The position numbers and the translations under genes are program-made. A model generated the notes under the pieces. That model was not told where the DNA came from and did not search any database. It worked only from the letters and a program-made list of their open reading frames with translations. DNA of 47,448 nucleotides from Streptomyces globisporus (lineage in GTDB: Bacteria > Actinomycetota > Actinomycetes > Streptomycetales > Streptomycetaceae), in contig NZ_QWFA01000044.1 of assembly GCF_003501885.1 (NCBI RefSeq), positions 1-47,448 of the forward strand, in the 5' to 3' direction. This document shows, piece by piece, positions 30,476-40,161 of the stretch. Each line of letters starts with the position of its first letter. Position 1 is the stretch's first letter.

Positions 30476-30620
30476 CGGTCGGGCGCTCCCCTGCGTACGG
30501 CGGTTGCCTCATCAACGAGAGAACCGGCGCAGGGTGGCGTTCCGGGGCGGTTTACGGGGGCGGTTTCCGGGACACGGCGCATGCCGGTCGCGGCGGGCGA
30601 TTCCGGGAGTCGGCGCGCGT

Positions 30621-30651
30621 GCCGGGCCCCTGGGCGTGCGCCGGGCCCGGC
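30621..30651 (-). terminator. Terminator after the LysR-effector-domain gene
   Basis: GCCGGGCCC (30621-30629) and GGGCCCGGC (30643-30651) form a perfect 9-bp stem with a 13-base loop, 15 bases past the stop of the gene at 30667. The remaining ~145 bases up to 30475 are upstream of the membrane protein gene and hold nothing else recognisable. Confidence 0.6.
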
Positions 30652-30666
30652 GGGCTCGGTGCCCGC

Positions 30667-31461
30667 TTACCGGCCGCGCGGCTTTCCGCGCTTGCCGCTC
30701 CGGCCGCCCGCCAGGCCGCCCGGTGAGGGCTTCCTGCCCGCCGCGGGCTTGTGCCGGGCACCGCCACCGCCCTGCCCACCGCCCGTACCGGCCCGCTTGC
30801 CCTTGGCCTTCTCCTTGGCCTTCGCCGTGGGGCGCTGCGGGGTGGCCGCGCGGCCCCGGGTGCTGTTGACGGTGCGGCCCCGGACGATCCCGATGAACTC
30901 CTCCACCAGGTCGGGGGCTTCCTCCGCCTGGGGCCACGACAGGGCGACGCGTGACTCGGGGGTCTCCGGGACCGGGCGGTAGGTGAGGTCCTTGCGGTGG
31001 TGCAGCCGGGCCAGGGACTGCGGGACGAGGAGGACGCCCACGCCCGCCGCGACCAGTTCGATCGCGTCCGCCGTGGTGGCCGGGCGCTCGACGGCGGGGC
31101 GGCCGGGCAGGGTCTCCCAGTCGAGGACGTCGTCCAGCGGATGCAGCACGATCTCGTCGGCCAGCTCGGCGAGCGACACCTTTTCGGCGGCGGTCGCCAC
31201 GTGGTCCTTGGGGATCACCACAACGGTCGTCTCGGTGTAGAGGGGGATCGCGGCCAGGACGTCCCGGTCGACCGGCAGCCGTACGAGACCGGCGTCGGCG
31301 CCGCCGCCGGCCAGCAGTCCGGGGGCGTCGGCGGCGGTGGCCTGCACGAGCTCCAGTGGGGTGCCGGGCAGCCGCTCGTGCCAGACCCTCACCCACTTGG
31401 TGGGCGTCACGCCGGGGACGTACGCGAGCCGGAAGGATGAGGGGATGTCCGAGCCTGTCAC
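30667..31461 (-). CDS. LysR-type effector-binding domain without DNA-binding domain
   Basis: 264 residues. Residues 10-190 match the periplasmic-binding-like effector domain of LysR regulators (FRLAYVPGVTPTKWVRVWHERLPGTPLELVQATAADAPGLL, then TTVVVIPKDHV and TTADAIELVAAGVGVLLVPQSLARLH). The usual N-terminal winged helix is absent, and the start leaves only ten residues before the domain. From about residue 200 the protein is a Lys/Arg/Gly/Ala-rich disordered tail that could bind nucleic acid. It is divergent from a DUF5997-type gene 58 bases away. Confidence 0.85.
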   Translation of the reverse strand: MTGSDIPSSFRLAYVPGVTPTKWVRVWHERLPGTPLELVQATAADAPGLLAGGGADAGLVRLPVDRDVLAAIPLYTETTVVVIPKDHVATAAEKVSLAELADEIVLHPLDDVLDWETLPGRPAVERPATTADAIELVAAGVGVLLVPQSLARLHHRKDLTYRPVPETPESRVALSWPQAEEAPDLVEEFIGIVRGRTVNSTRGRAATPQRPTAKAKEKAKGKRAGTGGGQGGGGARHKPAAGRKPSPGGLAGGRSGKRGKPRGR

Positions 31462-31507
31462 GGAACCAGGCTACCGGTCGGTGGTCGGAGGTATGTCCCA
31501 TGGTCGA

Positions 31508-31513
31508 TACCCT
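31508..31513 (+). promoter_or_regulatory. Likely -10 element of a leaderless transcript
   Basis: TACCCT (TAnnnT) followed by six bases and the ATG of the DUF5997-type gene. The hexamer and its spacing are identical to the site at 3335. No ribosome binding site intervenes. Confidence 0.5.
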
Positions 31514-31519
31514 GGACCC

Positions 31520-31921
31520 ATGACGTCGCACAAGACCGCCCAGACCATGAAGCCCGCCACGGCGGCGAAGAAGCTGGGTGTGTACCTCCAGGCCACGCCC
31601 GCCGAGTTCCAGGAGGGTGCCGTCTCCCGCACCGAGCTCAACGCCCTCCAGACCGACCCGCCGGCCTGGCTGGTGGAGTTGCGCCGCACCGGTCCGCACC
31701 CCCGCCCGGTCGTCGCCGCGAAGCTCGGCGTCTCCATCGCGGGGCTGGCCCGCGGCGGGGTCACCGAGCCGCTCACCACCGAGCAGATCGACGCGCTGAA
31801 GGACGAGATGCCCGAGTGGCTCCAGAAGGAGCGCTCCACGCAGGCCGAGGTGCGCAAGGAGGCCGCTCGCATCAAGGAGCGCAACGCCGAGCGGGCCGCG
31901 CGCTCAGACGATCAGCAGTAG
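31520..31921 (+). CDS. DUF5997-type protein
   Basis: 133 residues, a small basic protein that I match from memory to DUF5997. It starts with Lys/Thr-rich residues (MTSHKTAQTMKPATAAKKLGVYLQATP), has a middle segment with possible helix-turn-helix character (AAKLGVSIAGLARGG), and ends in a charged helix (QKERSTQAEVRKEAARIKERNAERAAR). It is likely leaderless. The divergent neighbour is a LysR effector domain without a DNA-binding domain, which suggests a two-gene regulator, although this is inference only. Confidence 0.76.
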   Translation: MTSHKTAQTMKPATAAKKLGVYLQATPAEFQEGAVSRTELNALQTDPPAWLVELRRTGPHPRPVVAAKLGVSIAGLARGGVTEPLTTEQIDALKDEMPEWLQKERSTQAEVRKEAARIKERNAERAARSDDQQ

Positions 31922-31934
31922 GTCCCCGGTCGGC

Positions 31935-31957
31935 GGCCAGGGCCTGCGGCCCCGGCC
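31935..31957 (+). terminator. Terminator after the DUF5997-type gene
   Basis: GGCCAGGGCC, loop TGC and GGCCCCGGCC pair with one mismatch, 14 bases after the stop codon. Compact, with no U tract. Confidence 0.5.
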
Positions 31958-32388
31958 CCGCGGAAACTCGCCCGGGCTCACCGCACGGTGAATCGTGGCG
32001 GCCGGTTCGCGCGCGTCCTCGGTGAAGGTGTCCACCGGATCTTCCGCGCGGCACGCAGCTCCATGGCGAAGCCGAAGCCCCCGGGCCTCGGCCAGCGGGC
32101 GTCCGCCCTCGGCCGAGGCGGACCCGATCCGGCAAGGCGTAGTCGTCTGCTGCCGTCGGTGCGGTGTTCGCGGACGAATCCGCCGAGTTCCCGTGCGGCT
32201 TCGGTGCGTCGCATCGCCGTTCCACCCGTCGTGGACACCTCAAATACTGCCCGACCGCGGGGCGGGCACCACGGAATCGGCCGGACGCATGCCACGGGCC
32301 CGCGGCCGGTCCGCCCCACCGACGCGTACGTCGGTGGCGCGGCCGTGCACACGGGCCCGTCGGGTACCGCTCGGGTCTGCCGGTCGGG
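31958..32388. other. Non-coding gap
   Basis: About 430 bases without a gene that I can support. Readable frames exist on both strands, but none has a start signal plus a recognisable domain. A short minus-strand reading of about 80 residues (from an ATG near 32217) is the only candidate and is of unknown family. Confidence 0.5.
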
Positions 32389-32886
32389 TCAGAGAACGCC
32401 GGACTCGGCGATGGTGACCTTGGCGCTGGTGCGGCCGCTGCCGGAGCCGAGCGCCTCGATCTTGCGGACGAGCTTCATGCTGTCCTCGTCGGCGACCTCG
32501 CCGAAGACCACGTGCTTGCCGTCCAGCCACGGCGTGAGCACCGTGGTGATGAAGAACTGCGAACCGTTGGTGTTCGGGCCGGCGTTGGCCATCGAGAGCA
32601 GGCCGACGCGGTCGTGCTTGAGCTTGAAGTTCTCGTCGGCGAACTTCTCGCCGTAGATGCTCTTGCCGCCGGTGCCGTCGCCGCGGGTGAAGTCGCCGCC
32701 CTGCAGCATGAAGTCCGTGATGACGCGGTGGAAGGACGAGCCGGCGTAGCCGAAGCCCTTCTCGCCGGTGGCGAGCGCGCGGAAGTTCTCCGTCGTCTTG
32801 GGGACGACGTCGTCGAACAGGTTGAACGTGATCCGCCCTGCGGGGGCGTCGTCGATGGTGATGTCGAAGTAGACCTTGGTTGTCAT
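32389..32886 (-). CDS. Cyclophilin-type peptidyl-prolyl cis-trans isomerase
   Basis: 165 residues, a single cytoplasmic cyclophilin domain without a signal peptide. The core [23 protein letters not shown], then [19 protein letters not shown] and [12 protein letters not shown], holds the catalytic Arg, Phe, Gln and Trp/His positions. It speeds up proline isomerisation during folding. The ATG follows GAGG at good spacing. It is monocistronic. Confidence 0.96.
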   Translation of the reverse strand: MTTKVYFDITIDDAPAGRITFNLFDDVVPKTTENFRALATGEKGFGYAGSSFHRVITDFMLQGGDFTRGDGTGGKSIYGEKFADENFKLKHDRVGLLSMANAGPNTNGSQFFITTVLTPWLDGKHVVFGEVADEDSMKLVRKIEALGSGSGRTSAKVTIAESGVL

Positions 32887-32961
32887 GGTGACATCCTCAC
32901 ATTCCTGGCAACCGCAGGTGAAACCCGGGTTGGTTCGGCACGTCGGACGTCCGGCTTCCGC

Positions 32962-34131
32962 TCACCCTCCGGCGGCTCCCCGGTGGGCCGCGTAAACGGC
33001 GTTCACCAGGGCGGTCTTGCGCGGGTCGTCGGCGAGCCGGGAGCCCATCCGGTTCATGACGTAGCCGAGGGCGATTGAGGCATCCGGGTCGGCCAGGCCG
33101 CAGGAACCGCCCGCGCCGTCATGGCCCAGCGCCCGCGGGCCGGGTCCGTAGGAGCGGTTCTCGCCGCTCAGCCAGAAGCCGAGGGCGATCTCCGTCTCGT
33201 GCGGGAAGCCGTCGCCGAGGACGAGGTCGCGGCAGGCCCCCTGCCCTTCCCCGGCGCGGGCGGCCGCCTTCTCGGAGAGAATCCGGCGGCCGTCGAGAGT
33301 GCCACGTCCGGCCAGGATCCCGTAGAGCGCGGCGACCGCCCGGGCGGTGCCGTGGCCGTTGGCGGCGGGGATCTCCGCCGCACGCCAGGCGGGGGTGTTG
33401 GCGGCGGCCCGGCCGGTGGGCGGGTTGAGCAGGGAGGCGACGGCGACCGGTGTCATCCGGTCCAGGAGGGCCGCCTGGGCGGCCCGGTCGGGGCGCTCCT
33501 GGACGAGTTCGGCGAGCCGGTGGGTCTCGCTCTCCGGGAGGCCGAAGGTGAAGTCGATGCCCAGCGGTCCGGTGATCTCCTGCCGGAGGAACGCCCCGGG
33601 CCGCAGCCCGGTGATCCGGCGGACCACTTCGCCGACGAGGAATCCGTAACTGATCGCGTGGTAGCCGGAGCGGGTTCCGGGCTCCCACCAGGGGGCGGTG
33701 GCGGCAAGGCGGGCGCAGGCCGTCTCCCAGTCGTACAGCTCCTCCAGGGAGAGCGGGGCGTCGGGCCCGGCCACTCCGGAGCGGTGCGACAGGAGGTGGC
33801 GCACGAGGACGGATTCCTTGCCGTTCGCGGCGAATTCGGGCCAGTAGTCGGCGACCGGGGCGTCGAGGTCGAGCAGTCCCCGGTCGGCCAGGACATGGGC
33901 GCAGAGCGCGGTCGGGCCCTTGCCGGTGGACCAGACGTTGACCAGGGTGTCCCGTTCCCAAGGGCGGGTGCGGGCCGCGTCAGCCCAACCGCCCCAGAGG
34001 TCCACCACAGTCGCGCCGTCGACCAGGACGGTCACCGCCGCGCCCAGTTCGCCGCGCTCGGTGAAGTTCCCCTCGAAGGCGTCCCGGACCCCGGCGAACC
34101 GGTCGTCGCAGTGGCCGTGGATCTGCGGCAC
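32962..34131 (-). CDS. Serine hydrolase of the beta-lactamase/EstB family
   Basis: 389 residues, class C beta-lactamase fold. The catalytic S-x-x-K is in VWSTGKGPTAL (about residues 66-76), and the Tyr motif is in GYHAISYGFLVGEVV. No signal peptide precedes the domain (MPQIHGHCDDRFAGVRDAFEGNF), so it should be cytoplasmic, like esterases of the EstB type rather than exported beta-lactamases. A terminal Gly-rich stretch (GHDGAGGSCGLADPDASIALGYVMN) supports the esterase group. The substrate is unknown. Confidence 0.88.
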   Translation of the reverse strand: MPQIHGHCDDRFAGVRDAFEGNFTERGELGAAVTVLVDGATVVDLWGGWADAARTRPWERDTLVNVWSTGKGPTALCAHVLADRGLLDLDAPVADYWPEFAANGKESVLVRHLLSHRSGVAGPDAPLSLEELYDWETACARLAATAPWWEPGTRSGYHAISYGFLVGEVVRRITGLRPGAFLRQEITGPLGIDFTFGLPESETHRLAELVQERPDRAAQAALLDRMTPVAVASLLNPPTGRAAANTPAWRAAEIPAANGHGTARAVAALYGILAGRGTLDGRRILSEKAAARAGEGQGACRDLVLGDGFPHETEIALGFWLSGENRSYGPGPRALGHDGAGGSCGLADPDASIALGYVMNRMGSRLADDPRKTALVNAVYAAHRGAAGG

Positions 34132-34262
34132 GGGGCCTCCCTCGTCTCGGGCGCGCGTCCGGCGGCGGAACCGGATGCCCCACGCAACGTACCGACTGGT
34201 CGGACCGGAGGGAAGGGCCGGTGTCCCGGGAACGGCGGAGGGCCTGTGCGCCGGTGCCCGAA

Positions 34263-34838
34263 TCAGCGGATGCCCGACTCCAGGCTCAGGCTCCAGCGGC
34301 CCGGCAGGCCGGTCAGCGTGATCGTCGACAGGGGGCGGACGTCGACGCTCCAGTACGTGGCGGGCGGGGCTTTCAGGGCGTAGACGAGCGCCGCCCGGAT
34401 CACGGCGGGTTCGGCGACCGCGACGACGAGGCCGTCGTCGGCGGGGCGGGTGTCCAGCCAGCCGCCCACCCGCCCGATGAAGCCGAGCATCGACTCGCCG
34501 CCGTGCGGGGCGCTGCGCGGGTCGGCGAGCCAGCGGTCCACGGCGGCCGGCTCCCGGGCGGTGACCTCGCCCAGGGTCATCCCCCGCCAGCGGCCCATCT
34601 CCCAGTCGCGCAGGGCGGGTTGCGCCATCGGCGCGAAGCCGAGGGCGTCCCCGGTGGCGCGGCTGCGCGGGGTGGGCGAGCAGTAGCGCAGCTCGGCGGC
34701 GCCGAGCGGGACGAGCGTGTGGGCGACGAGCTGCACCTCGTGCCAGCCGGCCTGGTCGAGCGGCCGGTCGTCGTCGAAGCGCTCGGCCAGCCGGGAGGAG
34801 GTGCGCGCCGCTGCGACCAGGGAGACCCGAAGCGTCAT
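34263..34838 (-). CDS. Histidine-phosphatase-fold protein lacking catalytic histidines
   Basis: 191 residues with the layout of a phosphoglycerate-mutase-like phosphatase. The N-terminal RHG motif is replaced by LVAAART, so the phospho-accepting histidine is absent. The second histidine, normally in a VVxHG strand, is replaced in LVVAVAEPAVIRA. The intermediate YCSPTPRSRATGDAL and LRDWEMGRWRGMTLGEV motifs remain. Classic phosphatase chemistry is therefore unlikely, and a binding role or a pseudo-enzyme is the better reading. The ATG follows a weak site. Upstream lies the MocR gene on the same strand. Confidence 0.76.
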   Translation of the reverse strand: MTLRVSLVAAARTSSRLAERFDDDRPLDQAGWHEVQLVAHTLVPLGAAELRYCSPTPRSRATGDALGFAPMAQPALRDWEMGRWRGMTLGEVTAREPAAVDRWLADPRSAPHGGESMLGFIGRVGGWLDTRPADDGLVVAVAEPAVIRAALVYALKAPPATYWSVDVRPLSTITLTGLPGRWSLSLESGIR

Positions 34839-34899
34839 GGCGGGATCGTGGGGCCGAACGCCTGTTTGGTCAAGAGGGCCTGTGCGCCGGGCGCCGCGT

Positions 34900-36352
34900 T
34901 CAGCTCTCCAGGAGGCCGTCGAAAGCGGTACGGAGGCGGCGGACGCCCTCCGCGATCTCGGCCGCTCCCGAGACCCCGGCGAAGCTCAGGCGGACGTGTC
35001 CGGCCGGGGGTTCGGCGCAGAAGTACGGGCGGCCTGGGGCGACGGCGACCGAGGCGCGCAGCGCGGCCGAGACGACGGCCGGCTCGTCGGCCCCCGTTCC
35101 CGCACCGCCGCCCGGGAGCCGGAGCCAGAGGCTGCCGCCGCCCGCCGGGAGGTGCGGCAGCGTGAGTTCCGGCAGTTCGCCGGCGAGGGCGGCCGCCATG
35201 GTCGTACGGCGGCGCCCCAGCTCGGCGGAGACGGCGGCCAGGTGGCGGCCCCAGGACGGGGAGCCGACGAGTTCCAGGGCGGCTTCCTGGAGCGGCCGGG
35301 GCACGAAGAAGCTGTCGACGACCTGGATGGCCCGCAGGCGCTCCAGCACCGGGCCACGGGCGGCCAGCGCGCCGACCCGGAGGCTGGGCGAGGTGACCTT
35401 GGTCAGCGAGCAGACGTGGACGACGGTCCCGTCGGGGTCGTCGGCGGCCAGCGGTGCGGGGAGCGGCCCCGAGTCGTCGTGGACGAGCCGGCGGGCGAAG
35501 TCGTCCTCGACCACGAACGCCCCGGCCGCCCGGGCGATGGCCAGGACCTCGGGCCGGCGGGCGGGGGCGAGGGTGGCCCCGGTGGGGTTCTGGAAGAGCG
35601 GCTGGGTGACGAAGACCCGGGCGCCGGTGGCCCGGAACGCGTCGGCGAGCAGCTCGGGGCGGACCCCGTCGGCGTCCATCGGCACGGGGACGGGGCGCAG
35701 TCCGGTGGCGCGGGCGGCGGCGAGCATCCCCGGGTAGGTCGGCGACTCCACGAGGACCGGGGCGCCGGGCGGGGCGAGTGCGCGCAGGGCGGTGGCCAGG
35801 GCGCCCTGGCCACCTGCGGTGATCAGGATGTCGGCGGCGCTGACGGCGGGGCCGATCTCGCGGGCGAACCAGGACCGCAGCTCGGGCAGCCCGTCCGTCG
35901 GAGGGCGGCTCCAGGCGCCCGGCCGGCGGCCCGCGCGGGCCAGGGCGGCGGACAGCGCCCGTTCGGGCTGGAGCGAGGCGTGGAGGTAGCCGCCGTTGAA
36001 CTCGATGACGCCGGGCGGCGGAGCGGCGAGGGTGACCAGCACCCCGGAGGCGTCGACCGTACGGGGCACCACCTCGGGCCCGCCGTCGCCGCTCAGCGAC
36101 ACCTCCTGCCAGGACGTGTCGCCCGGGGCGGGCAGTGCGGCGCGGGGCTCCGCCCTGAACGCGCCGGAGCCGGGGCGGGTGGTGACGAGCCCCTCGGCGG
36201 CGAGCTGGGCGATGGCGCGGGAGACGGTGACGGGGCTGACCCGGAACCGTTCGACGAGTGCGCGACTTGACGGCAGCTTTCCACCGGGAGAGTAGCGGTT
36301 GAGCTCGACCCTCAGGGAAGTCACCAGTTCGGCGACGCTGCTACGCTCTTGC

Positions 36353-36354
<2 letters not shown>
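34900..36354 (-). CDS. MocR-type regulator (GntR HTH fused to aminotransferase fold)
   Basis: 484 residues. The N-terminal GntR winged helix includes GGKLPSSRALVERFRVSPVTVSRAIAQLAAEGLVTTRPGSGAF (about residues 25-68). A class I aminotransferase domain follows, with FQNPTGATLAP, VVEDDFARRLVHD and the PLP lysine stretch SLTKVTSPSLRVG. MocR proteins bind PLP and small amines and control the adjacent gene. Here that gene is a divergent EamA exporter starting at the same CATG. TATCCT lies eight bases upstream of the ATG, so a leaderless mRNA is likely. Confidence 0.92.
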
Positions 36355-37387
<1,033 letters not shown>

Positions 37388-37434
37388 ACTTGTCGACACG
37401 GACACCGTCTTCCCCTGTGAGGAGGTCGCTCCCG

Positions 37435-37644
37435 ATGGAGGCGCACACGGGCGACCGGCTGCTGATGCACGGCAGGACCGTGGGACAGCACGACCGGGTC
37501 GCCGAGATCATCGAGGTGCTCGGTGACGGGGGCGCTCCCCCGTACCGGCTCCGCTTCGACGACGGCCATGAACATCTGATGTCACCGGGTCCCGACAGCG
37601 TCGTCCAGCACATGGAGGCGCCGAAGGACGAGCAGGCGCGGTAG
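37435..37644 (+). CDS. DUF1918-domain protein
   Basis: 69 residues with the DUF1918 pattern: HTGDRLLMHGRTVGQHDRVAEIIEVLGDGGAPPYRLRFDDGHEHLMSPGPDSVVQH. It forms a small SH3-like barrel. The function is unknown, although family members occur widely in actinomycetes. The ATG follows GAGGAGG. It starts 47 bases past the exporter stop and may be cotranscribed with it. Confidence 0.9.
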   Translation: MEAHTGDRLLMHGRTVGQHDRVAEIIEVLGDGGAPPYRLRFDDGHEHLMSPGPDSVVQHMEAPKDEQAR

Positions 37645-37648
37645 CAGC

Positions 37649-37687
37649 GCCGGGGGCCGGGACCGTGCGAAAGGGTCCCGGCCCCGG
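37649..37687. terminator. Terminator between DUF1918 gene and convergent glycosidase gene
   Basis: GCCGGGGGCCGGGACC (37649-37664) pairs with GGTCCCGGCCCCGGC (37673-37687) with a single bulged G. It lies five bases past the DUF1918 stop. Confidence 0.7.
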
Positions 37688-37749
37688 CGTCGGCGGCTCG
37701 GCCCGGATACCGCCCCGGGCGGCTCAGCCCGCGAACCGCCCCGGGACGC

Positions 37750-39054
37750 TCACCCCGAGAACCGGCCCCGATGGTGGAAACGGGTGCGGCCCCGGTCCGG
37801 ATAGAGCCGGACGCGGTCCCGGTAGTGGTCGGCCACCACGCGTCGCATCGCGCCGATCCGGTCCGCCAGCACGCTCTTCCCGGAGAAGAACACGTGGCCG
37901 CCCGCCTCCTCGTGGTCCCGGGCGAGGGTGAGGTGGCGGGAGAGCTCCGCCGGGTCCTGCCAGGCGTCCGCCTGGGCCGGGTCGCCGGCCTTGTACAGCG
38001 CCTCGCCCACGTACAGCTCGACGCCCGTCCCCCGCACGGTCGCACTCCACCAGGCGAGGACCTTGGCGTAGTCGGCGGCGGTCTGGCCGATGTGCCAGTA
38101 GATCTGCGGGCAGATGTAGTCGATCCACCCTTCCTTGACCCACTTGCGGGTGTCGGCGTGCAGGTCGTCGTACGTCTGCACGCCCGCCCGCGTGTCCGAC
38201 CCCAGCGGGTCGGTCTCCTTGTTCCGCCAGATGGCGAAGGGGCTGATACCGAAGCGGACGTGCGGCTTGATCGCCCGGATCCGCTCCGCCGTCTCGCGCA
38301 CGAGCCGGTCGATGTTGTCGCGCCGCCAGGCCGCCCGGTCGGCGAAGCCGCCGCCGTACCGCTCGAACTCCGCGTCGTCGTCGAAGGTCTGCCCGGCCAC
38401 CGGATACGGGTAGAAGTAGTCGTCCCAGTGCACCGCGTCGATGTCGTAGCGGCGTACGGCGTCCAGCATCGCGTCCTGGACGAAGCGGCGGACCTCCGGC
38501 AGCCCCGGGTTGTAGTAGAGCTTCCCGCCGTACGGCACGGTCCAGCCCGGGTTGAGCCGGGCCGGGTGGGAGGCGATGAGACGAGTGGGGTCGGTGTGGT
38601 TGGCCACCCGGTAGGGGTTGAACCAGGCGTGCAGCTCCAGGCTCCGGTCGTGCGCCGCGCGTACCGCCGTGCCGAGCGGGTCCCAGCCCGGGTCCTTGCC
38701 CTGGGTGCCGGTGAGGCAGGCGGCCCACGGCTCGTGGGGGGACGGCCACAGCGCGTCGGCGGTCGGCCGGACCTGGAACACCACCGTGTTGAGCCGCAGC
38801 TCCACGGCCCGGTCCAGGTAGGCGAACAGCTCGGCCTCCTGCCGTACCGCCGTGAGGCCCGGCTTCGAGGGCCAGTCGATGTTGGCGACGGTGGCGATCC
38901 ACATGCCGCGCACCTCCCCCGCCGCCTCCGGCAGCCCGCCGCCCTTCCGCCTCCCCGTCGGGGAGGCGACCGCGTCACCGGCGGTCGTCATCGCCGCCAG
39001 CAGTCCGGCGGCGCTCAGCACGAACGCCCTTCTCGCCACACCTGTGCGCCGCAT
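37750..39054 (-). CDS. Secreted GHL10-type glycoside-hydrolase-like protein
   Basis: 434 residues. The N-terminus is a Tat-like signal (MRRTGVARRAFVLSAAGLLAAM, cut near AVA). The body matches the GHL10 (DUF187, YngK-like) family: EVRGMWIATVANIDWPSKPGL, RLNTVVFQVRPTADALWPS, LELHAWFNPYRV, DAVHWDDYFYPYP, VRFGISPFAIWRN and YICPQIYWHIG. The barrel has conserved Asp/Glu and Trp residues, but the substrate of this family is poorly known; peptidoglycan or exopolysaccharide fragments are suggestions. The ATG at 39054 follows GAGAGGTGGG. Confidence 0.88.
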   Translation of the reverse strand: MRRTGVARRAFVLSAAGLLAAMTTAGDAVASPTGRRKGGGLPEAAGEVRGMWIATVANIDWPSKPGLTAVRQEAELFAYLDRAVELRLNTVVFQVRPTADALWPSPHEPWAACLTGTQGKDPGWDPLGTAVRAAHDRSLELHAWFNPYRVANHTDPTRLIASHPARLNPGWTVPYGGKLYYNPGLPEVRRFVQDAMLDAVRRYDIDAVHWDDYFYPYPVAGQTFDDDAEFERYGGGFADRAAWRRDNIDRLVRETAERIRAIKPHVRFGISPFAIWRNKETDPLGSDTRAGVQTYDDLHADTRKWVKEGWIDYICPQIYWHIGQTAADYAKVLAWWSATVRGTGVELYVGEALYKAGDPAQADAWQDPAELSRHLTLARDHEEAGGHVFFSGKSVLADRIGAMRRVVADHYRDRVRLYPDRGRTRFHHRGRFSG

Positions 39055-39243
39055 CCCGGCCCACCTCTCTCCGCCGTGTCCCGCACCTGACTCCGATGGC
39101 TCTACGTAACCGCATCATGCCCATCCGTAGCCGCCGTGACCCGCGGGACGTTCGCGACGGCATTCGGAGTAACGTCGTGGGGTCGGGGCGGGCACCGGAA
39201 TCACACGGGACCCTGCGATACGGAGAAGAGCGAAAGGCACGAG

Positions 39244-40113
39244 GTGACGGACCTTATGGCCGACATTGCACGCGTCGGAGTGGTGGGCTGTGGCCAGATG
39301 GGCGCAGGTATCGCGGAGGTGTGCGCGCGCAGCGGCCTCGAAGTGAAGGTCGCCGAGACCACCGGCGAAGCGCTGGAGATCGGCCGCACCCGCCTGCACA
39401 ACTCCCTCTCGAAGGCCGCCGAACGCGGCAAGATCACGGCGGAGGAGCGGGACGAGACCCTCGGCCGGCTGACCTTCACGACCGACCTCGGGGAGTTCGC
39501 CGACCGCGATCTCGTCATCGAGGCCGTCGTGGAGAACGAGCAGGTCAAGACGGAGATCTTCCAGGTGCTCGACCAGGTGGTGACCCGGCAGGACGCGATC
39601 CTGGCCTCCAACACCTCCTCGATCCCGCTGGTGAAGCTGGCCGTCGCCACCTCACGCCCGGACCGGGTCATCGGCATCCACTTCTTCAACCCGGCACCGG
39701 TGCAGAAGCTCGTCGAGCTGATCCCGGCGCTGACCACGTCGGACGAGACGATCCAGCGCGCCGAGGCCGTGGTGCAGGACGTGCTCGGCAAGCACCCGAT
39801 CCGCGCCCAGGACCGCTCCGGGTTCGTCGTGAACGCGCTGCTGATCCCGTACCTGCTCTCCGCGATCCGGATGTTCGAGTCGGGCATCGCCAGCCGTGAG
39901 GACATCGACAACGGCATGGAGATGGGCTGCGCCCACCCGATGGGTCCGCTCAAGCTGGCGGACCTGATCGGCCTGGACACCGTGGCCTCGGTCGCGGACT
40001 CGATGTACGCCGAGTACAAGGAGCCGCTGTACGCCGCTCCCCCGCTGCTCCAGCGGATGGTCGACGCGGGCCGCCTCGGCCGCAAGACCGGCTCGGGCTT
40101 CTACGCCTACTGA
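39244..40113 (+). CDS. 3-hydroxybutyryl-CoA dehydrogenase
   Basis: 289 residues. The NAD-binding motif is VGVVGCGQMGAGIAEVC, followed by VIEAVVENEQVKTEIF, the Ser-containing SNTSSIPL and the catalytic His in GIHFFNPAPVQKLVE. The C-terminal helical domain has FVVNALLIPYLLSAIRMFESG. It oxidises or reduces 3-hydroxyacyl-CoA in fatty-acid or butanoate metabolism. The GTG start was taken because AAGGCACGAG precedes it; ATG 39256 is an alternative. The last part (40004-40037) is repeated at the end of the window. Confidence 0.93.
   Translation: MTDLMADIARVGVVGCGQMGAGIAEVCARSGLEVKVAETTGEALEIGRTRLHNSLSKAAERGKITAEERDETLGRLTFTTDLGEFADRDLVIEAVVENEQVKTEIFQVLDQVVTRQDAILASNTSSIPLVKLAVATSRPDRVIGIHFFNPAPVQKLVELIPALTTSDETIQRAEAVVQDVLGKHPIRAQDRSGFVVNALLIPYLLSAIRMFESGIASREDIDNGMEMGCAHPMGPLKLADLIGLDTVASVADSMYAEYKEPLYAAPPLLQRMVDAGRLGRKTGSGFYAY
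40004..40037 (+). repeat. Left copy of direct repeat flanking the Rhs island
   Basis: This stretch, inside the 3' end of the dehydrogenase gene, recurs at 47415-47447. 40011-40037 equals 47421-47447 over 27 bases; the left extension differs only by one missing base. The copies are about 7.4 kb apart and bracket the toxin island. Confidence 0.85.
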
Positions 40114-40118
40114 CCGTC

Positions 40119-40161
40119 CCCCGGGCGGGCCCGTCGCTCACGTCGGCGGGCCCGCCCGGGG
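40119..40161 (+). terminator. Terminator after the dehydrogenase gene
   Basis: CCCCGGGCGGGCCCG (40119-40133) pairs perfectly with CGGGCCCGCCCGGGG (40147-40161) around 13 bases. It starts six bases after the stop codon. Confidence 0.8.

Noticed and set aside
31978..32352. Minus-strand frame of up to 124 codons in the gap before the cyclophilin gene
   Set aside because: Without a good start signal or recognisable domain I could not choose it over chance; described only as a gap.
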